DNA from: Methanomicrobia archaeon
Lineage (GTDB): Archaea > Methanobacteriota_B > Thermococci > Methanofastidiosales > NM3
Length of the DNA: 64,000 bases
Assembly: GCA_030603445.1 (NCBI GenBank)
Contig: JAUVXU010000002.1
Coordinates: 87,019 to 151,018 of the forward strand
Direction: 5' to 3'
Below are positions 63,942 to 64,000 of this stretch, piece after piece. The position numbers and the translations under genes are program-made. The first letter of the stretch is position 1. Every line of letters starts with the position of its first letter. The notes under the pieces are model-generated. The model was given only the letters and a program-made list of their open reading frames with translations, had not been told where the DNA came from and ran no database searches.

Positions 63942-64000
63942 GGAACTTAGTGCCTTAGACTATTAGTACTGGCGGGCTGAACATCTCGCCGAAGCTTGAT
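63942..64000 (-). rRNA. rrl: 23S ribosomal RNA, 3' end only
   Basis: The minus strand reads GATGTTCAGCCCGCCAGTACTAATAG near 63960-63990, the conserved 3' end of 23S rRNA (compare GCGTTGAGCTAACCGGTACTAATG in E. coli). The 3' end is about 63942, placed by matching the 20 bases that follow ACTAAT in E. coli. The gene continues beyond the window. No 5S gene follows within 155 bases. Confidence 0.88.

Noticed and set aside
1-64000. Mobile elements, integrases, CRISPR arrays
   Set aside because: No transposase, integrase or Cas reading frame and no regularly spaced repeat was found on either strand.

Overview
This is an A+T-rich euryarchaeal chromosome segment. Archaeal hallmarks are Alba, archaeosine synthase, L10e, an archaeal-type AspRS, a probable PAN ATPase, TATA-box promoters, and short GGTGAT or GGAGG Shine-Dalgarno (SD) sites. 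Methanogen-type hallmarks are a complete energy-converting hydrogenase B (Ehb) operon, a corrinoid protein with two UroD-type methyltransferases, an F420-type (FrhB-like) glutamate synthase cluster, and an archaeal L-cysteine desulfidase. Together with a 23S rRNA gene not followed by 5S, and lipoate genes of the type known from Thermococcales, this suggests a lineage near Methanofastidiosales/Theionarchaea. That placement is inference: no mcr gene or 16S is in view.

Layout. 1-2 kb: the start of a probable PAN gene and, divergently, arcS. 2-11 kb (minus strand): ehbA to ehbP in canonical order, mostly with 4-bp stop/start overlaps. The order is Mrp-like membrane subunits, a polyferredoxin with 14 cluster motifs, a two-cluster ferredoxin, the [NiFe] small and large subunits, and the NuoH-like subunit. 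11-20.5 kb: alba, a zinc/KH protein, aspS, a LOG-like protein, coiled-coil and bactofilin-like proteins, a membrane ferredoxin with duplicated extracytoplasmic domains, and argF with an unusual hairpin leader. 20.5-31 kb: DNA ligase, a transglutaminase-like lipoprotein, an MBL-fold protein, L10e, TrmJ, a DUF460 protein, a YgiQ-type radical SAM protein, an amidohydrolase and a universal stress protein.

31-38 kb: archaemetzincin, two radical-SAM proteins resembling archaeal lipoyl synthase LipS1/LipS2, a lipoate ligase, and three tandem M29 aminopeptidases. 38-44 kb: UPF0016 transporter, an AbrB/PIN toxin-antitoxin-like pair, a Ski2-like helicase, and a GlcD/GlcF-like 2-hydroxyacid dehydrogenase pair. 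44-47 kb: the methyltransferase operon. 47-53.5 kb: NfeD/stomatin pair, TldD/TldE pair, a repeat protein and RNase H. 53.7-57 kb: proBA, a flavodoxin interrupted at an A_AAA_AAG heptamer, and a DUF1284 protein. 57-61.4 kb: split glutamate synthase plus an FrhB-like subunit. 61.4-64 kb: RNase P RNA (minus strand), a hypothetical protein, L-cysteine desulfidase, and the 3' end of 23S rRNA (minus strand).

How the parts may work together (inference): Ehb couples H2 and ferredoxin redox to ion flux for anabolism; the methyltransferase operon feeds methyl groups to a thiol acceptor; the FrhB-like subunit links F420H2 to glutamate formation; and proBA and argF use that glutamate. The most unusual items are the flavodoxin frameshift site, the argF leader, the methyltransferase operon with its palindrome, an AU-rich RNase P RNA with a compensated P4 helix, and genes whose best-placed start codon is not ATG, GTG or TTG. 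I saw no insertion sequence, CRISPR array, integrase or tRNA gene.
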